The notes beneath the pieces are model-generated. The model saw only the letters and a program-made list of their open reading frames with translations, did not search any database and was not told the DNA's origin. Below are positions 1 through 9,923 of a stretch of 64,000 nucleotides of DNA, piece after piece; position 1 is the stretch's first letter; each line of letters begins with the position of its first letter. A program made the translations under genes and the position numbers. Source of the DNA: Rhizobium viscosum. Its GTDB lineage: Bacteria; Pseudomonadota; Alphaproteobacteria; Rhizobiales; Rhizobiaceae. Location of the stretch: positions 186,001 to 250,000 of the forward strand of contig NZ_JADBEC010000002.1 in assembly GCF_014873945.1 (NCBI RefSeq), in the 5' to 3' direction.

Positions 1-1
1 C

Positions 2-3000
2 GGCGAAATCTATTACGCGCTTTTGAGTGACTGGCCGGACGCGCAGGAGGAACAGAACGCCCGCGATCTGGAAGTGCTCGACTATGCGTTGAGCAAGATT
101 GCCAATCTGGAGGCACGTTACGCCGAAGACGGCAAGCAGCGGTTCTACCTCCTGCATCGCCGCCGCCAATATAATCCCGCCGAAGGCGCCTGGATGGGCT
201 GGGAGCGCAAGCGCGGCAAGCTGCACGAACTCAATATGCTGCTGCGTGGCGAGCCGAATACGAGTTTCCTGCCGGGCGCCGATGTCGTGCCGCAGGACGT
301 GAAATATGTGATGACGCTCGACAGCGACACGCGTGTCGTCCGCGACACGGTGACCAAGCTTGTCGGCAAGCTGCATCATCCGATCAACCGCCCGGTCTTC
401 GACGAAAAGAAACAGCGTGTCGTCGATGGTTACGGCGTGCTCCAGCCCCGCGTGACGCCGTCGCTGACGACAGGCAAGGATGCATCGACCTTCCAGCGCG
501 TCTTCTCGGTCAACCGCGGTCTCGACCCTTACGTCTTTGCCGTCTCCGACGTTTATCAGGACATTACCGGTGAAGGCACGTTCACCGGCAAGGGGCTCTA
601 TCACGTCGATGCTTTCGAAGCCTCGCTGAAGGGCCGGATCAAGGAAAACTCCGTTCTGAGCCACGACCTGCTTGAAGGTTCGATGGCGCGCTGCGCACTG
701 GTGACGGACTGCGAACTGGTCGAGGATTTTCCGATCCGCTATGAGGTGGAAGTCTCGCGTCAGCATCGCTGGGCGCGCGGCGACTGGCAGCTTCTTCCCT
801 ATATCTTCGATGATCGCCGCGGCGTCACCGCGCTCGGCTGCTGGAAGATGTTCGACAATCTGCGCCGCTCGCTGACCCCGATCGCCTGGTTCCTGGCATC
901 GGTTCTCGGCTGGTACTGGATGGACCCGCTTGGTGCGCTTATCTGGCAGATCCTTTTGATCTTCAGCCTGTTCGTTGCGCCGACCCTGTCGCTGATCAAT
1001 GGTATCATCCCTCGCACCAGCGACATCATCCTTCAGGCGCACCTGCATACGGTCTGGAAAGACATCGAGAATGCCAACGCCCAGGTGGCGATGCGCATCG
1101 TCTTCATCGCCGACATTGCCTGCGTGATGGCCGACGCAATCATCCGCTCGCTCTATCGACTGTTCGTCAGCCGCAAGCTGATGCTGCAGTGGCGCACCGC
1201 CGCGAGCGCCCAGGCCATGGCGCAGACGACCATCCTCGGCCACTACAAGGTCATGTGGCGGGCTCCGGTGCTTGCCATCCTGGCATTGCTTTTCGTCATT
1301 TCCTCCGGCGACAGCGCCTGGATGGTCGGTCTTCCCTTTGTCATTCTGTGGGCGCTCTCGCCGGCTATCGCCTGGACGGTCAGCCAGACGGCGGAAACCG
1401 AAGACCGGCTCGATGTGCCGGAGACTGTCCGCAACGAATTGCGCAAGATCGCAAGGCGTACCTGGCGCTATTTCGACCACTTCGTGGTTCCCGGCCAGCA
1501 TTACCTGCCGCCGGACAATGTCCAGCAGACGCCGCATGCCGTTGTCGCCATGCGCACCTCGCCGACCAATATCGGCGTCTACCTGCTGTCAGTGATTTCG
1601 GCGCGTCGTTTTGGTTGGATTTCCTTCGAAGACGCGGTCAAGCGTATCGAACAGACGATCGAAACCGTCGATAGGCTCGAGAAGTATCGCGGTCATCTCT
1701 TCAACTGGTATCATACCGACACGCTGAAGCCGCTTGGCCGGCGATATGTATCATCGGTCGATAGCGGCAATTTTGCCGGCCATCTGATTGCAGTATCGTC
1801 AGCCTGCCGCATCTGGGCGCAGTCGCCGCTTGCCCACATTCACACCGACCTCGATGGCATCGGCGATGTCGCGGCGATTCTTCGCGAGGTGCTGAACGAG
1901 CTTCGGGAAGAAGACAAGTCGGTCCGATCCCTTCACGATCGTCTGGATGGGCGGATCGCCGACCTCGAGACTGCGGTTGCCACCGGCAAACGTGAGAAGG
2001 AATTCTCTTCGGGTCTGATCGAGCGATTTGCCGGACAGGCACGGGAAATTCGCGAACTCGCCGGCAGCCTCGACCGGGAGGTCAAGACAGCGCAGAGCGA
2101 CGAGGTTGTCCATTGGGCGGAAAAGCTTGTGGCGACCTGCGAGCTTCATCAGACAGATAAAGCCTTCGATCCTTCGCAGGTGGATGCTATCAGCGAAAGG
2201 CTGACCCGCGTCGGCAATCGCGCTCGCGAAATTGCCTTCGACATGGACTTCAGCTTCCTCTATCGCCCCGAGCGCCGACTGCTGTCGATCGGCTTCCGGG
2301 TGGAGACGGAAGAAGTCGATGCGGCCTGCTACGATCTGCTTGCCTCGGAAGCACGGCTGACGAGCCTGTTCTCCGTCGCCAAGGGCGACCTTCCGACGGA
2401 GCATTGGTACAAGCTCGGCCGTCACGTCGTCCCGGTCGGCCCGCGCGGAGCACTCGTCTCCTGGTCCGGCTCGATGTTCGAATATCTGATGCCGCCGCTC
2501 GTCATGCAGGAGCGTAGCGGAGGTATTCTCAACCAGACCAACAATCTGATCGTTCTCGAACAGATGAATTATGCCCGCAAACTCGGCACTCCCTGGGGCA
2601 TTTCGGAAGCGGCCTTCAATGCCCGCGACCACCAGATGAATTATCAGTACAGCAACTTTGGCGTGCCGACGCTCGGCCTGAAGCGCGGTCTCGGCCAGAA
2701 TGCCGTCATCGCGCCTTACGCTTCGCTGCTGGCGAGCCAGTACCACCCGGTCGCCGCACTCGAAAACCTCAACAGGCTGAGGGCCGTCGGCGCGCTTGGC
2801 ATGTATGGTTTCCATGATGCCGTGGACTTCACGCCGAACCGCGTGCCTGAGGGCAAGCCGTGCGCGGTGGTCTATAACTACTATGCGCACCACCACGGCA
2901 TGTCGATTGCAGCCGTTGCCAACGTCGCCTTCGACGGCATGCTGCGCGAACTCTTCCACGCCGATCCGGTCATCGAGGCAGCCGAATTGCTGCTGCAGGA

Positions 3001-6000
3001 AAAGGCACCGCGCGACATCCCTGTGATGGCGGCCAAACACGAAACCGATGCGCCTGCCACCATCCAGGGCGACCTCATGCGCCCGGAAGTGCGCCGCCTG
3101 GAAGACCCGGCATCGCGCGAACGCGAATTGCTGCTGCTCTCCAACGGTCGCTATTCGACCATGCTGACTGCGACAGGCTCCGGCTACAGCCGCTGGAAGA
3201 ACCTCTCCGTCAACCGCTGGCGGGCCGATCCGACCGAGGATCGCTGGGGCTCCTTCATCTTCCTGCGGGATACCGCATCGAACGAATGGTGGTCCGCGAC
3301 GGCCGAGCCGCGCTCGATTGCCAACGAGCACGTGCGCGTCAGCTTCAGCGACGACAAGGCTGAATTCATCAAGACCGTCGGCGAACTGACGAGCGAGATG
3401 GAGGTCTTCGTCGCGAGCGATCACGATGCGGAAGGCCGCCGCCTGACGATAACCAATACCGGCACGGAAGATCGCGTCATCGAAGTGACCTCGTATATGG
3501 AGCCGGTTGCGACACTCGATATCGTCGATACGGGCCACCCGGTCTTCGCCCGCATGTTCCTGAAGACCGAGATCGCAGCAGCCGGCGATGCGATCTTCGT
3601 CGAGCGCCAGAAGCGTGGCCTGACCGATCCCGATGTCGCCATCGCGCAGCTCATCGTTGATACGTCAGGCGAAAATGGCTCGACGCAATATGAGACTGAC
3701 CGCATGCGCTTCCTCGGTCGTGGCCGGACCCTGACCGAAGCTGCGGCTTTCGATGCCGATGCCAAGCTGTCAGGCACGGACGGTTTCACCATGGATGCCT
3801 GCGTGTCGCTGCGCCGTACGCTTCGCGTGCCGGCCGGCGAAAAGGTCAGCGTGACCTTCTGGACCGTTGCGGCCGGCGAACGCGCCGAACTCGAAGCGGC
3901 GCTCGAGCACTATCGCCAGCCGGAGAGCTTTGCCCAGGGCCTCGTCCAGGCCTGGACGAGAACGCAGAGCCAGTTGCGCCAGATCGGCGTCAACTCGAAG
4001 GAAGCGGCCGCCTATCAGCGGTTCGCCCGCTACATTATCTATCCCGACATGGCGCTGCGCGCCGACAGCAAGCTGGTTCGCGAGGGCCTGAAGTCCCAGT
4101 CCGTGCTCTGGGGCGCAACGCTCTCCGGCGACGCGCCACTGATGACGCTGCGCATCACCGATGAGCTCGGCACCGATCTTGTCAAGGAATTGCTGCGCGC
4201 CCAGGGCCTCCTGCAGGCCCGCGGCGTCGAGGTCGATCTCGTTATCTTCAATGAGCGCGCCGGTGAGGCGGCCGGCGAGATGCAGCGCACGATCGACCAG
4301 CTTTGTGACGCCGCGCGTCACGCCAGCGAGATCGCCGGTATCCAGCGCAACATCTATGTACTGCGCAAGGATCTGACGACGCCGGAAGCCTATGACGCCA
4401 TTATCGCCGCCTCGCGCGTCGTTTTGCGCGGCCGCGACGGCAGCCTGATCGATCAGGTGCAGAAGGCCCGCTCCGTTGCCGGCTCTCCGGCGCTGCTCGG
4501 CCAGTGGGGCGATTCCACCCTCGTGCCGAGGATGGCCCGCGGGGCCGCTCCTTCCGAGCCTGTGGATGGCAGCGATCTCGCCTTCTGGAATGGCTATGGC
4601 GGCTTTGCGGCCCATGGCAGCGAATACGTTGTGCGCCTGTCGGGCGGCGAACAGACGCCGCATCCGTGGGTTAATATCATGGCCAATGACAGTTTCGGCT
4701 TCCATGTCTCGGCCGAAGGCGCTGCCTTCACCTGGAGCCAGAACTCCCGCGACCATCAGCTGACGCCTTGGACCAACGACATGGTCACCAACCGGCCGGG
4801 CGAGGCCTTCTACCTGAAGGATCTCGACCGCGGTTCGGTCATCGTGCCCTATGCATCGCTGGCGCAGCGTTCCGACACGCGCTTCGAAGCCCGCCATGGC
4901 CTTGGCTACTCGGTCTTCTCGACGGTTCAGGACGAAATCGCCCTGAAGGTCACGCAGACCCTGCATATGCAGAAGTCGGTCAAGCTGACGCAGTTGCGCA
5001 TCCGCAACGAAGCAGGTGAAGCCCGCAAGCTGCGTCTTTACGGTTATGCCGAATGGATCCTCGGCAATAACCCGACGAAGAGCAAGCCCTTCATCATCTC
5101 GAACTTCGACAGCGCGAGTGGGGCGGTCTTTGCGAATAATCCGTTCAGCGTGAGCTTCGGCACGCGTGTTGCGGCATTTGCGGCAAGCGAGGCACCGTCG
5201 AGCGTTTCCACCAGCCGCCGCGAATTCATCGGCCGGCACGGAACGATCCAGCAGCCGCGCACCGTCTCCGCGGGCTCGCGTCTCTCCAACGCTCTGGATC
5301 TCGATGGCGATCCGGCAGCCGCCATGGCCTTCGATCTGACGATCGGGCCTGGCGAAGTGCGCGACATCTGCTTCTATATGGGCGATGCCGCCTCGCAGGA
5401 AGAAGCGGCTGCTCTGATTGCCGATATCCGCTCTGTCAGCTTCGAAGAGGTTCTTGGGCTGACCCGCGATTTCTGGAAGAACTTCACCGGCAAGACGCGT
5501 GTTTCGACTCCGGATCAGCGCCTCGACTTCATGGTCAACAGCTGGCTCCCCTATCAGACCTACGGCTGCCGTATCATGGCCCGCACCGCCTTCTACCAGT
5601 CGAGCGGCGCTTGGAACCTGCGCGACCAGCTGCAGGATTCGCTGGCCTTCCTGCTGCACTCGCCGGAAATCGCCCGCAAGCAGATCCTGAACACCGGCAG
5701 GCGCCAGTTCCCCGAAGGCGACTTTCAGCATTGGTGGCTGGCAGACAGCGGCGCTGGCGTTCGCACGAACATCTCCGACGATCCGGTGTGGCTCGCCTAT
5801 GCGGTTGATCAGTATTACACAGCGACCGGTGACGCTGCGATCATGGATGAGATGCTACCCTTCGTTGAAGGTGCGCAGCTCAGCCCCGGTCAATATGATG
5901 CCTTCATCCAGCCGCGTGTTTCCGACAATACCGCGTCGCTTTACGAGCATGCCGCCCTCGGCCTTGATCTTGCGATCAAGCGCACCGGCGTCAACGGTTT

Positions 6001-6946
6001 GCCGCTGATGATGAGCGGTGACTGGTGTGACAAGATGGACCGAGTGGGCATGGCCGGCCGTGGCGAAAGCGTCTGGCTCGGCTGGTTCCTGGCCGGTGCG
6101 CTGCGCCGCTTCATTGCCTATGCCGAAGCTCGTGGCGACACACAGCGTGTCAGCCACTGGACCGCGCATCTGGAAAAGCTCAAGAGCGCGATCGAAACGG
6201 CGGGCTGGGACGGCGAATATTACCGCCGTGGCTATTACGACAACGGCGCGCCGCTCGGCTCCAGCCAGTCGGAAGAGGACAAGATCGATTCGATCGCCCA
6301 GTCCTGGAGCGTGCTGTCAGGCGAGGGTAATCCGGAACGCAGCGACATGGCGATGAAGGCCGTCCTCGACAAGCTCGTCGATGAAGAGGGCAAGTTCATC
6401 CGCCTGCTGACGCCGCCCTTCGTCAAGCCGGTTAACGATCCCGGCGTGATCAGGGCTTATCCGCCGGGTGTTCGCGAAAACGGTGGCCAGTACACCCATG
6501 CTGCCACCTGGGCAGTTCTGGCTCTCGCCCGCATGGGGCGGGCCGAAGACGCCTGGCGCGCCTTCGAGATGTTGAATCCGATCAATCATTCGCTCGATAA
6601 ATCGTCTGCAGACGTCTATCGCATCGAGCCGTATGTGATCGCCGGCGACATTTATGGCGAGGGTGCGCTCAAGGGCCGCGGCGGCTGGAGCTGGTACACC
6701 GGTTCGGCTGGCTGGCTCTACCGCGTGGCAGTCGAGGGCATCCTCGGCATCCGCTCGGAGAATGGCCGCCTGCACGTCAGGCCGGTCCTACCGGCCGGAT
6801 GGAACGGCTTCTCCGCCGAACTCGATCTCCCGAGCGGGAAATATCAGGTTTCCGTTTCGAAGGTGGACGCGGGTCGCTGCTCCGTGACCATCAACGGCGC
6901 TGCAGTCGATGATCTGAACGAAGGATATCTGCTCGCGGCCAAATAA
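2..6946 (+). CDS. ndvB: Cyclic beta-1,2-glucan synthase, 3' part (5' end outside window)
   Basis: The reading frame is open from base 2, so the N-terminal membrane part lies outside and 2314 residues remain; family members are about 2800 residues. What is seen: a glycosyltransferase domain with a DSD motif near base 319 and an RQHRWARGDW motif near base 757 (the Q/RxxRW type of processive enzymes), then several hydrophobic segments (about 840-1390). After these come a glycoamylase-like domain (about 2400-2950) and a C-terminal GH94 phosphorylase-like part with GDWCDKMD near 6018, equivalent to the GH94 GDWND catalytic site. Known for the family: inner-membrane synthesis of cyclic beta-1,2-glucan from UDP-glucose, with the GH94 domain controlling ring size; the product is periplasmic and needed for osmoadaptation and host interaction. 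The stop is followed by a strong palindromic stem. A TTG at base 23 is internal, not a true start. Confidence 0.95.
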   Translation, partial: GEIYYALLSDWPDAQEEQNARDLEVLDYALSKIANLEARYAEDGKQRFYLLHRRRQYNPAEGAWMGWERKRGKLHELNMLLRGEPNTSFLPGADVVPQDVKYVMTLDSDTRVVRDTVTKLVGKLHHPINRPVFDEKKQRVVDGYGVLQPRVTPSLTTGKDASTFQRVFSVNRGLDPYVFAVSDVYQDITGEGTFTGKGLYHVDAFEASLKGRIKENSVLSHDLLEGSMARCALVTDCELVEDFPIRYEVEVSRQHRWARGDWQLLPYIFDDRRGVTALGCWKMFDNLRRSLTPIAWFLASVLGWYWMDPLGALIWQILLIFSLFVAPTLSLINGIIPRTSDIILQAHLHTVWKDIENANAQVAMRIVFIADIACVMADAIIRSLYRLFVSRKLMLQWRTAASAQAMAQTTILGHYKVMWRAPVLAILALLFVISSGDSAWMVGLPFVILWALSPAIAWTVSQTAETEDRLDVPETVRNELRKIARRTWRYFDHFVVPGQHYLPPDNVQQTPHAVVAMRTSPTNIGVYLLSVISARRFGWISFEDAVKRIEQTIETVDRLEKYRGHLFNWYHTDTLKPLGRRYVSSVDSGNFAGHLIAVSSACRIWAQSPLAHIHTDLDGIGDVAAILREVLNELREEDKSVRSLHDRLDGRIADLETAVATGKREKEFSSGLIERFAGQAREIRELAGSLDREVKTAQSDEVVHWAEKLVATCELHQTDKAFDPSQVDAISERLTRVGNRAREIAFDMDFSFLYRPERRLLSIGFRVETEEVDAACYDLLASEARLTSLFSVAKGDLPTEHWYKLGRHVVPVGPRGALVSWSGSMFEYLMPPLVMQERSGGILNQTNNLIVLEQMNYARKLGTPWGISEAAFNARDHQMNYQYSNFGVPTLGLKRGLGQNAVIAPYASLLASQYHPVAALENLNRLRAVGALGMYGFHDAVDFTPNRVPEGKPCAVVYNYYAHHHGMSIAAVANVAFDGMLRELFHADPVIEAAELLLQEKAPRDIPVMAAKHETDAPATIQGDLMRPEVRRLEDPASRERELLLLSNGRYSTMLTATGSGYSRWKNLSVNRWRADPTEDRWGSFIFLRDTASNEWWSATAEPRSIANEHVRVSFSDDKAEFIKTVGELTSEMEVFVASDHDAEGRRLTITNTGTEDRVIEVTSYMEPVATLDIVDTGHPVFARMFLKTEIAAAGDAIFVERQKRGLTDPDVAIAQLIVDTSGENGSTQYETDRMRFLGRGRTLTEAAAFDADAKLSGTDGFTMDACVSLRRTLRVPAGEKVSVTFWTVAAGERAELEAALEHYRQPESFAQGLVQAWTRTQSQLRQIGVNSKEAAAYQRFARYIIYPDMALRADSKLVREGLKSQSVLWGATLSGDAPLMTLRITDELGTDLVKELLRAQGLLQARGVEVDLVIFNERAGEAAGEMQRTIDQLCDAARHASEIAGIQRNIYVLRKDLTTPEAYDAIIAASRVVLRGRDGSLIDQVQKARSVAGSPALLGQWGDSTLVPRMARGAAPSEPVDGSDLAFWNGYGGFAAHGSEYVVRLSGGEQTPHPWVNIMANDSFGFHVSAEGAAFTWSQNSRDHQLTPWTNDMVTNRPGEAFYLKDLDRGSVIVPYASLAQRSDTRFEARHGLGYSVFSTVQDEIALKVTQTLHMQKSVKLTQLRIRNEAGEARKLRLYGYAEWILGNNPTKSKPFIISNFDSASGAVFANNPFSVSFGTRVAAFAASEAPSSVSTSRREFIGRHGTIQQPRTVSAGSRLSNALDLDGDPAAAMAFDLTIGPGEVRDICFYMGDAASQEEAAALIADIRSVSFEEVLGLTRDFWKNFTGKTRVSTPDQRLDFMVNSWLPYQTYGCRIMARTAFYQSSGAWNLRDQLQDSLAFLLHSPEIARKQILNTGRRQFPEGDFQHWWLADSGAGVRTNISDDPVWLAYAVDQYYTATGDAAIMDEMLPFVEGAQLSPGQYDAFIQPRVSDNTASLYEHAALGLDLAIKRTGVNGLPLMMSGDWCDKMDRVGMAGRGESVWLGWFLAGALRRFIAYAEARGDTQRVSHWTAHLEKLKSAIETAGWDGEYYRRGYYDNGAPLGSSQSEEDKIDSIAQSWSVLSGEGNPERSDMAMKAVLDKLVDEEGKFIRLLTPPFVKPVNDPGVIRAYPPGVRENGGQYTHAATWAVLALARMGRAEDAWRAFEMLNPINHSLDKSSADVYRIEPYVIAGDIYGEGALKGRGGWSWYTGSAGWLYRVAVEGILGIRSENGRLHVRPVLPAGWNGFSAELDLPSGKYQVSVSKVDAGRCSVTINGAAVDDLNEGYLLAAK

Positions 6947-6954
6947 GACTCACT

Positions 6955-6988
6955 GCCGGGGCAGACTGACTGGTGTCACTGCCCCGGC
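6955..6988. terminator. Palindromic stem between two convergent genes
   Basis: Ten-base perfect arms at 6955-6964 (GCCGGGGCAG) and 6979-6988 with a 14-base loop sit between the ends of ndvB (plus) and the cyclase gene (minus). There is no T-tract on either side, so it may act as a bidirectional stem or RNA 3'-end stabiliser and not as a classical intrinsic terminator. Confidence 0.55.
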
Positions 6989-7009
6989 GATTGCCGCGAT
7001 CAGGCTCGT

Positions 7010-8068
7010 TCAATCCGTCGGCAGAGTGAAGACGGGGCAGGGATCGGCAATGCCGCGCAATCGGTGTTCACCCAGTGGAACCAACTGCGTTGTGGTCTCC
7101 GCCGCGAGCGCACCAGATATTAGCACACGATGACCAAGGGATTTGCAGAGCCCTTCCAGCCGGCTGACCAGATTGACCGCGGGGCCGATGGCAGTGAAAT
7201 CCAGCCGGTCGGCAGCACCGATATTGCCCCAGAGCATTTCGCCGAAATGCAGCGCCACGCCGAAGGGCAACGGTGGCAGACCCTGTGCTTGTCGTGTGGC
7301 GTCGAGATGAGCCATGCCGGCACGGGCGGCAGCGACGGCGCGCAGCGAGGCTTCGCAGGCTTCACCGGGCGTTCCGGTAACGGGAAAGATCGCTAGGACA
7401 CCGTCCCCGATGAACTTCAGCACCTCGCCCCCGAAAGCATGCACTGCACCTGCAATACGATCGAACCAGGCATCGAGGGCGGCGATCATGAGAGAGGGGT
7501 CGGTTGCTTCGGAGAGGGCCGTGAAATCGCGCAGATCAGCGCAGAGCAAAGCGGCGCGAATGGTTTCACCATTGCTGCGGCCGAGCGCTCCGGCCTGTAC
7601 CTGCGCGGCACTGCGTTTACCGAGATAAGCTTCCAGAAGGGTTGTCAGCGCCGTTCGGGCGGTCAGCGCCGCCAGGGGTGCCGCTGCAAAGCGCGCGGCC
7701 TGGTGCAGCCGATCCGCCTCCGCCGGATCGAGCGAGCGAAATCCGGCCCAGCTCAATCTCGGACTGTCGGAGCCTCGGCCGATCTCTTCTTCATATATTG
7801 GTCCAAGCCCGGCAAGCCAGTCGCCCGCAGCCTTGTTGAGCGAGCTGCCGGCAAAGTCGAGTGCCTCGATAACGGCGCCGGTCTCCGCCCGCCACAACCA
7901 GGTGCGGCGCGCAATGATCGGATGCGGAACGGAGAGAGTGAGAGCCCCGCCCGCAAGTGGCAGACCGTCGGCAAGCAACTGGCGGCCAAGCTCGGCGATG
8001 AATTGTTCGGGGCTGGACGAGGTGCTGGCCTCATCGATCAGCCAGGCGAGATGGGCGGGCAAATTCAT
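7010..8068 (-). CDS. Class III adenylate/guanylate cyclase, 352 aa
   Basis: The C-terminal half is a class III nucleotide cyclase domain. A metal-binding Asp lies in CADLRDF, a purine-contacting Lys in GEVLKFIGD, and RLDFTAIGPAVN has Thr where class IIIa enzymes have Asp, which places it in the IIIb type. The N-terminal about 160 residues have no recognised domain but resemble the same region of the second cyclase at 39672. No membrane segment or signal peptide is visible, so it is likely cytoplasmic. Role inferred: cAMP production in response to an unknown signal; IIIb enzymes are often bicarbonate-responsive, which is not shown here. It stands alone, convergent with ndvB. Substrate (ATP or GTP) cannot be proved from sequence, though the Lys/Thr pair favours ATP. 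Confidence 0.85.
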   Translation of the reverse strand: MNLPAHLAWLIDEASTSSSPEQFIAELGRQLLADGLPLAGGALTLSVPHPIIARRTWLWRAETGAVIEALDFAGSSLNKAAGDWLAGLGPIYEEEIGRGSDSPRLSWAGFRSLDPAEADRLHQAARFAAAPLAALTARTALTTLLEAYLGKRSAAQVQAGALGRSNGETIRAALLCADLRDFTALSEATDPSLMIAALDAWFDRIAGAVHAFGGEVLKFIGDGVLAIFPVTGTPGEACEASLRAVAAARAGMAHLDATRQAQGLPPLPFGVALHFGEMLWGNIGAADRLDFTAIGPAVNLVSRLEGLCKSLGHRVLISGALAAETTTQLVPLGEHRLRGIADPCPVFTLPTD

Positions 8069-8132
8069 ATCTCGATCATGCCATAGCGGTCACCTGATGT
8101 CAGCCAGACGTCGCTTTCCTCGTGAATTCTGG

Positions 8133-8151
8133 TTCTCATTTCAAATGAGAA
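8133..8151. repeat. Near-perfect dyad between cyclase and SRPBCC genes
   Basis: TTCTCATTT and its exact complement AAATGAGAA flank a single C. The dyad lies 6 bases beyond the stop of the SRPBCC gene and 65 bases upstream of the cyclase start, both read on the minus strand. It could be a short terminator stem (7 bp stem, 5-base loop, no T-tract) or an operator for the cyclase gene. Confidence 0.4.
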
Positions 8152-8157
8152 GCTTGG

Positions 8158-8604
8158 TTATTTCCTACCATAAAAGGGATCGGGGCCTGGGTCGCGTCCA
8201 GCCGCCACGGTGCTCAAACGGCCAAGGTAGTGAGCCCAGCCCTCGGCATGGCCGGCGCATTGTTCTGTATTGGGCAAGCCGGTATGTGTCAGACGCAGGA
8301 GCGTTCCATCAGGTTGTTCGATCAGATCGATCTCGACGAGGCTCGACCCCGGCGGCACGACCTCGCTGCCGTCCCAGCCGAAGCTATAGGCCAGCCGATG
8401 GACCGGCACTACTTCGCGAAACGATCCGCGCGCGAAACGCGCACCGGTCACGTTGACGAGATAAAGCCCTCCGGGCTGCGGCTCGATATCCGCCTCTGTT
8501 CCCATCCAGCGGAGGATCTTTTCCGGATCCGTCAGCAGGGCGAAGACTGCCGCAGGCGGCGCAGAAAGGTGCGTTTCGCGGCGAACGACGAGAGCTTCTT
8601 GCAT
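8158..8604 (-). CDS. SRPBCC / AHSA1-like protein, 148 aa
   Basis: The sequence shows the START/SRPBCC pattern of the activator-of-Hsp90-like family: an early APPAAVFALLTDPEKILRWMG segment, a central GG.Y motif, and a C-terminal helix with HTGLPNTEQCAGHAEGWAHYLGRL, typical of the small polyketide-cyclase/AHSA1 subgroup. These are hydrophobic-ligand pockets, and the ligand here is unknown. The start at 8604 was chosen because GGGAGAAAGCG precedes the ATG; an upstream extension to 8754 lacks similarity and a ribosome site. Such genes often sit beside ArsR regulators, but none is present here. Confidence 0.82.
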   Translation of the reverse strand: MQEALVVRRETHLSAPPAAVFALLTDPEKILRWMGTEADIEPQPGGLYLVNVTGARFARGSFREVVPVHRLAYSFGWDGSEVVPPGSSLVEIDLIEQPDGTLLRLTHTGLPNTEQCAGHAEGWAHYLGRLSTVAAGRDPGPDPFYGRK

Positions 8605-8769
8605 CGCTTTCTCCCGAGTTTGGTCTGCGCCGACCGAGGGGCACGACGCGGTGTCCTCAATTACTTTAGGGGGAAGATCCCTCGCAGCAAGGGCGTCGTG
8701 AGTGGTTGTCTTGAGAATTATGGTTGCCGTCACGCGTATACAGATGACGGGCAAATTACGGATTTGCCT

Positions 8770-9141
8770 TCAGAAAGGCGACTGATCGTCGACTTCGAAG
8801 CTCCACAATCCCCAGAAGCGCATCTTTGTTCCGGGGACTTTTCTGTTTGGCGCGGCCAGAAATTCAGCAAGTTCATGCTCGTTCCACACGAGCCCCTCTT
8901 CGCCGGCTTTCTTCAAGGCAGGGGAGTAGGCGTAGTCGTCTACGCCTGCTGCCCGCCTTCCCACGACACCCTTCAGAGAGGGGCCAAATGTACTCCTGCT
9001 GTCATCGACAATATGGCATGACGAACAGGCCCGGAAAATTCTCGCACCACGATCCGCATCAGCCGCGAAACTATTGCTCGCAAGTGAAGCCGCCGCAATT
9101 GCCAATGCGATTGTTTTCAACGTCGTTCTAGGCCTGCGCAT
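8770..9141 (-). CDS. Class I cytochrome c, 3' end apparently frameshifted
   Basis: A signal peptide (about residues 1-26, ending NSFAADA) is followed by the haem site CSSCH and a distal GTKMRFWG Met ligand, the pattern of small periplasmic c-type cytochromes (cytochrome c2/c550-like). In the present frame the protein ends WSFEVDDQSPF after 123 residues. Moving to the next frame within the codons after VDD gives VAFLKANP and a stop at 8756, which matches the usual C-terminal helix of this family (DDLVAFLK-type). This suggests loss of one base near 8779-8783, either natural or a sequencing error. The last residues are outside the haem pocket, so the product could still fold. It follows the DUF4334 gene with a 14-base overlap. 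Confidence 0.85.
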   Translation of the reverse strand: MRRPRTTLKTIALAIAAASLASNSFAADADRGARIFRACSSCHIVDDSRSTFGPSLKGVVGRRAAGVDDYAYSPALKKAGEEGLVWNEHELAEFLAAPNRKVPGTKMRFWGLWSFEVDDQSPF

Positions 9142-9646
9142 CGATCTTCGTGAGTTTGAAGAAGAACCGCCTTTCGTCGTCGCGCACGCACATCATCCCG
9201 GCCAGTGTGTCATCGTTCACCCGTCTGAAATGGTCGACGATCGGTTGCTTGTCGTAGATCATTGCAGCGCTTGCGACCTGCTCGAATGCCCGAACTTCCA
9301 GGGCAGCTGTCGTGCCCTGTGCGCGGAACGCCTTCTGCAGATGCGAAAACAGGCTTCGGGCAAGGGAGGTCCGTCCCAACGGCGCAAACCTGATTGCAAG
9401 CCCGACGGGCACGATGCGTGGATCAATGGCCACGAGCCGCCCCGGAAGCCACTGAAAGAGCAGGGCGTCCGCTCGCATGTCGGGGTGGAAGCGCTTGCCG
9501 AACCATCGCAAATTCTCGAGAACGCCGTCCAGTGGATGCCCTGACGGAATGCCGGCGCCTCTCCAAAGCCCGGTCATCTCAATCGGATCGAGAGGTTCGA
9601 GCGACCGGAACCAATCCGTCATGTCTTTCTGCAGGTCCGCTTGCAC
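9128..9646 (-). CDS. DUF4334 / GXWXG-domain protein, 172 aa
   Basis: The N-terminal third has the GXWXG-domain pattern (MTGLWRGAGIPSGHPLDGVLENLRWFGKRF, written here only as a family match), and the C-terminal half fits DUF4334 (QPIVDHFRRVNDDTLAGMM then RFFFKL). The family's biochemical function is not known. I prefer the GTG at 9646, which has AAAAGG about 7 bases upstream; a longer frame to 9715 exists. The 3' end overlaps the cytochrome c start, so the two are probably co-transcribed, but a functional link is only inferred. Confidence 0.8.
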   Translation of the reverse strand: MQADLQKDMTDWFRSLEPLDPIEMTGLWRGAGIPSGHPLDGVLENLRWFGKRFHPDMRADALLFQWLPGRLVAIDPRIVPVGLAIRFAPLGRTSLARSLFSHLQKAFRAQGTTAALEVRAFEQVASAAMIYDKQPIVDHFRRVNDDTLAGMMCVRDDERRFFFKLTKIDAQA

Positions 9647-9923
9647 GGTTTCACCTTTTCTTATGATCACGCCAGAAACGACGTGGTGTTTGGCTGCGGA
9701 GATTCCGAGGACCAATTCCTTGTCTCTGGCCGGAACTTTAGAAGTCCGTACTGGTTGGATTGAACATAAAGAGCATCAATCGCAAGACAGTGTCCGGCAA
9801 AATGGGGGTTCATTGTAGCTTTTTCGCCCCGGCGTTGGCGATATCAATCCGCGTTCATGTGCGAAAAGCTGCCGCGGGATACCCGGCCCGACATACGATT
9901 GATCGAACACAATGAGGCCGGTT

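Noticed and set aside
1799..5731. Long minus-strand frames (579 and 653 codons) opposite ndvB
   Set aside because: They are antisense shadows of a high-GC gene; composition is low in normal protein character and no domain is seen.
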